Assembly (NCBI GenBank): GCA_023390955.1
Contig: JAEWBW010000274.1
Coordinates: forward strand, 1-14,296
Direction of reading: 5' to 3'
DNA: 14,296 nucleotides
From: Pseudomonadota bacterium
GTDB lineage: Bacteria; Pseudomonadota; Alphaproteobacteria; Rhizobiales; Xanthobacteraceae
Positions 13,491-14,296 of the stretch are shown piece by piece. Numbering within the stretch: position 1 is the stretch's first letter; each line of letters begins with the position of its first letter. The notes under the pieces are model-generated. The model was not told where the DNA came from, ran no database searches, and was given only the letters and a program-made list of their open reading frames with translations. Both the position numbers and the translations under genes were made by a program.

Positions 13491-13865
13491 CTAAGAACCA
13501 CCGCGCCTGTTTTGACCCGCGCCCGCCGACCTCACCACATTCACCACGCCGGCCACGAAGCCCAGCAGCAGGAACACGATAAATCCGAAAGGCGACGTCG
13601 ACAGCAAGCGGTCGAAACCCCAGCCAATCCCCGCTCCGACAGCGACACCGGCGACCAACTCGGAGGATAACCGAAAACCAAGCGCCATCGCCGAGGCTCT
13701 GGCCGCTCCGTCTCCACCGTCACCTGCGGGTTGCTCGGTCTTGATCCGGCGGTCGCGAAATTCGGACAACCGCTGATCGAGATTTCCGAGCCGTTCGGAA
13801 AGCGCAGCTTCCTCGGACGATCTATCGCGATCCCCATTCTCGCCGTGTCCCGTGCCCTGTGTCAT
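13491..13865 (-). CDS. atpI: AtpI/AtpZ family F0 accessory protein
   Basis: This 124-residue first gene of the F0 operon has a charged, soluble N-terminal half (about 1-62, with a Glu/Arg-rich helix ALSERLGNLDQRLSEFRDRR). Two transmembrane helices follow (about 66-84, LSSELVAGVAVGAGIGWGFD, and about 93-112, FGFIVFLLLGFVAGVVNVV). This matches the short AtpI/AtpZ proteins that precede atpB in alphaproteobacteria. In other bacteria AtpI helps assemble the c-ring and may aid Mg2+ entry; the exact role here is inferred. The long hydrophilic N-terminus is the less conserved part. The start is ATG at 13865, with a weak ribosome binding site. It follows the predicted promoter by about 60 bases. Confidence 0.92.
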   Translation of the reverse strand: MTQGTGHGENGDRDRSSEEAALSERLGNLDQRLSEFRDRRIKTEQPAGDGGDGAARASAMALGFRLSSELVAGVAVGAGIGWGFDRLLSTSPFGFIVFLLLGFVAGVVNVVRSAGAGQNRRGGS

Positions 13866-13931
13866 GCAACGAAGACCCGAAACGCTGCGGCTGAATGGAA
13901 ATTACGCCCGCCACCCTCAAAAGCCGCGCGG

Positions 13932-13960
13932 ACCATACTGATGGCCTATAATCAAGTCAA
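13932..13960 (-). promoter_or_regulatory. Predicted sigma-70 promoter of the F0 atp operon
   Basis: Reading the minus strand, TTGACT (13960-13955) and TATGGT (13937-13932) are separated by exactly 17 bases. A start near 13925 would give a leader of about 60 bases before the atpI ATG. Position, strand and spacing all fit the main promoter for atpI-atpB-atpE-atpG-atpF. Confidence 0.7.
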
Positions 13961-13965
13961 GCCAA

Positions 13966-14222
13966 GTCACGATTGCGTCGCTTTCTCTTATGTATCTGAT
14001 TTATTTGGCGATATTGGCGTGATCGGCAACGCTGCACACAGCGTGACGCCGCACCGCAGCAGCTCTCCTCAGGAACGGCGAATGAGGCCGCTGTTTTGTC
14101 CGTCTGGCGGGATCAAACCGGCCGCCGCGCTCGTTGATTGGATGACCTCGTTTTCGGCGGCGGATTTGGACGCCCCGGTGTAGAATTGCGGACGAGCCAC
14201 CTGCGTCGTGGCGGAGAGCGCG
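13966..14222. other. Intergenic region right of the atp promoter
   Basis: I see no convincing gene here. The first part (about 13970-14015) is clearly more AT-rich than its surroundings. A 6-bp hairpin, ACGCTG/CAGCGT with a four-base loop, lies at 14029-14044. A GGAAC at 14072 is followed by GTTTTG after 16 bases, which is one base off the usual EcfG promoter spacing. The right end should include the promoter for the partial gene beginning at 14223, but no clear site was found. Confidence 0.5.
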
Positions 14223-14296
14223 ATGAGACCTGCGACGTCATCCACAATATCCTACACGGCATCCTGGTTTGCGGCGGCCGCGTTCGTTGCGATGAT
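14223..14296 (+). CDS. Partial 5' end of a probable exported protein
   Basis: An ATG at 14223, preceded by GGCGGAGAG at suitable spacing, opens a frame of 24 complete codons that runs off the window edge. The N-terminus reads MRPATSSTISYTASWFAAAA then FVAM. It is a weakly charged start followed by a hydrophobic segment, consistent with the beginning of a signal peptide or membrane anchor. There is too little to assign a family. Confidence 0.5.
   Translation, partial: MRPATSSTISYTASWFAAAAFVAM

Noticed and set aside
13947..13952. A perfect TATAAT on the plus strand
   Set aside because: No -35-like hexamer 16-18 bases upstream (sequence there is CCGCGC), and no credible gene follows closely.
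13941..14183. An 80-codon plus-strand frame (MAYNQVKPSHD...) right of the atp promoter
   Set aside because: No clear ribosome binding site, no recognisable motif, and its beginning lies in the predicted -35/-10 region of the atp promoter.
1..14296. CRISPR arrays, tRNA or rRNA genes, insertion sequences, phage or defence genes
   Set aside because: Looked for direct-repeat arrays, cloverleaf tRNA signatures with CCA-proximal pairing, and transposase or integrase motifs; none seen. The cloverleaf-like palindrome at 11024-11163 lacks tRNA consensus bases.

Overview
The window looks like a chromosomal, housekeeping stretch from a high-GC alphaproteobacterium, most likely Bradyrhizobium or a close relative. 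This rests on gene order (ctaB, a small CoxF-type gene, ctaG, coxC, a DUF983 gene and SURF1, then thrC with an M16 peptidase, then a separate F0 ATP synthase operon), on paired b and b' ATPase subunits, on strong third-position GC bias, and on an intergenic palindrome of a kind I associate with Bradyrhizobiaceae. The genus is inferred from memory of gene order, not from a search.

Layout. (1) 17-3978, plus strand: the tail of an aa3-type cytochrome c oxidase operon. It holds heme O synthase, a 58-residue membrane protein, the Cu(B) chaperone Cox11, subunit III, an intrinsic terminator, a DUF983 zinc-ribbon membrane protein and SURF1. (2) 4104-4466, plus: a small NTF2/SnoaL-like protein that converges on the next gene with a 4-base overlap. 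(3) 4463-6520: a divergent two-component pair, a NarL/MoxY-type sensor kinase on the minus strand and a LuxR-type response regulator on the plus strand. Their 84-base gap contains an inverted repeat covering the regulator's ribosome binding site. (4) 6521-6870: a 350-base noncoding gap with three successive hairpins, the last a strong intrinsic terminator. This is the best candidate here for an unannotated small RNA. (5) 6871-10200, plus: thrC, an M16 zinc peptidase and a RimJ-type acetyltransferase, probably one operon. (6) 10345-11016, plus: an exported protein of unknown function with a recognisable promoter. (7) 11017-11229: a cloverleaf-like intergenic palindrome followed by a bidirectional terminator. 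(8) 11230-13865, minus: the F0 operon, transcribed atpI, atpB, atpE, atpG(b'), atpF(b), with a good sigma-70 promoter at 13932-13960. (9) 13866-14296: intergenic DNA and the first 24 codons of an exported protein that runs off the window.

Two respiratory modules dominate: assembly of the proton-pumping terminal oxidase and the proton channel of ATP synthase. Between them lie a signalling pair whose stimulus is unknown and a threonine-synthesis operon. I see no mobile gene, CRISPR array, tRNA, rRNA or defence system. The less ordinary signals are in the noncoding DNA: the possible sRNA, the regulator leader, the cloverleaf repeat and the atpE-atpG hairpin.
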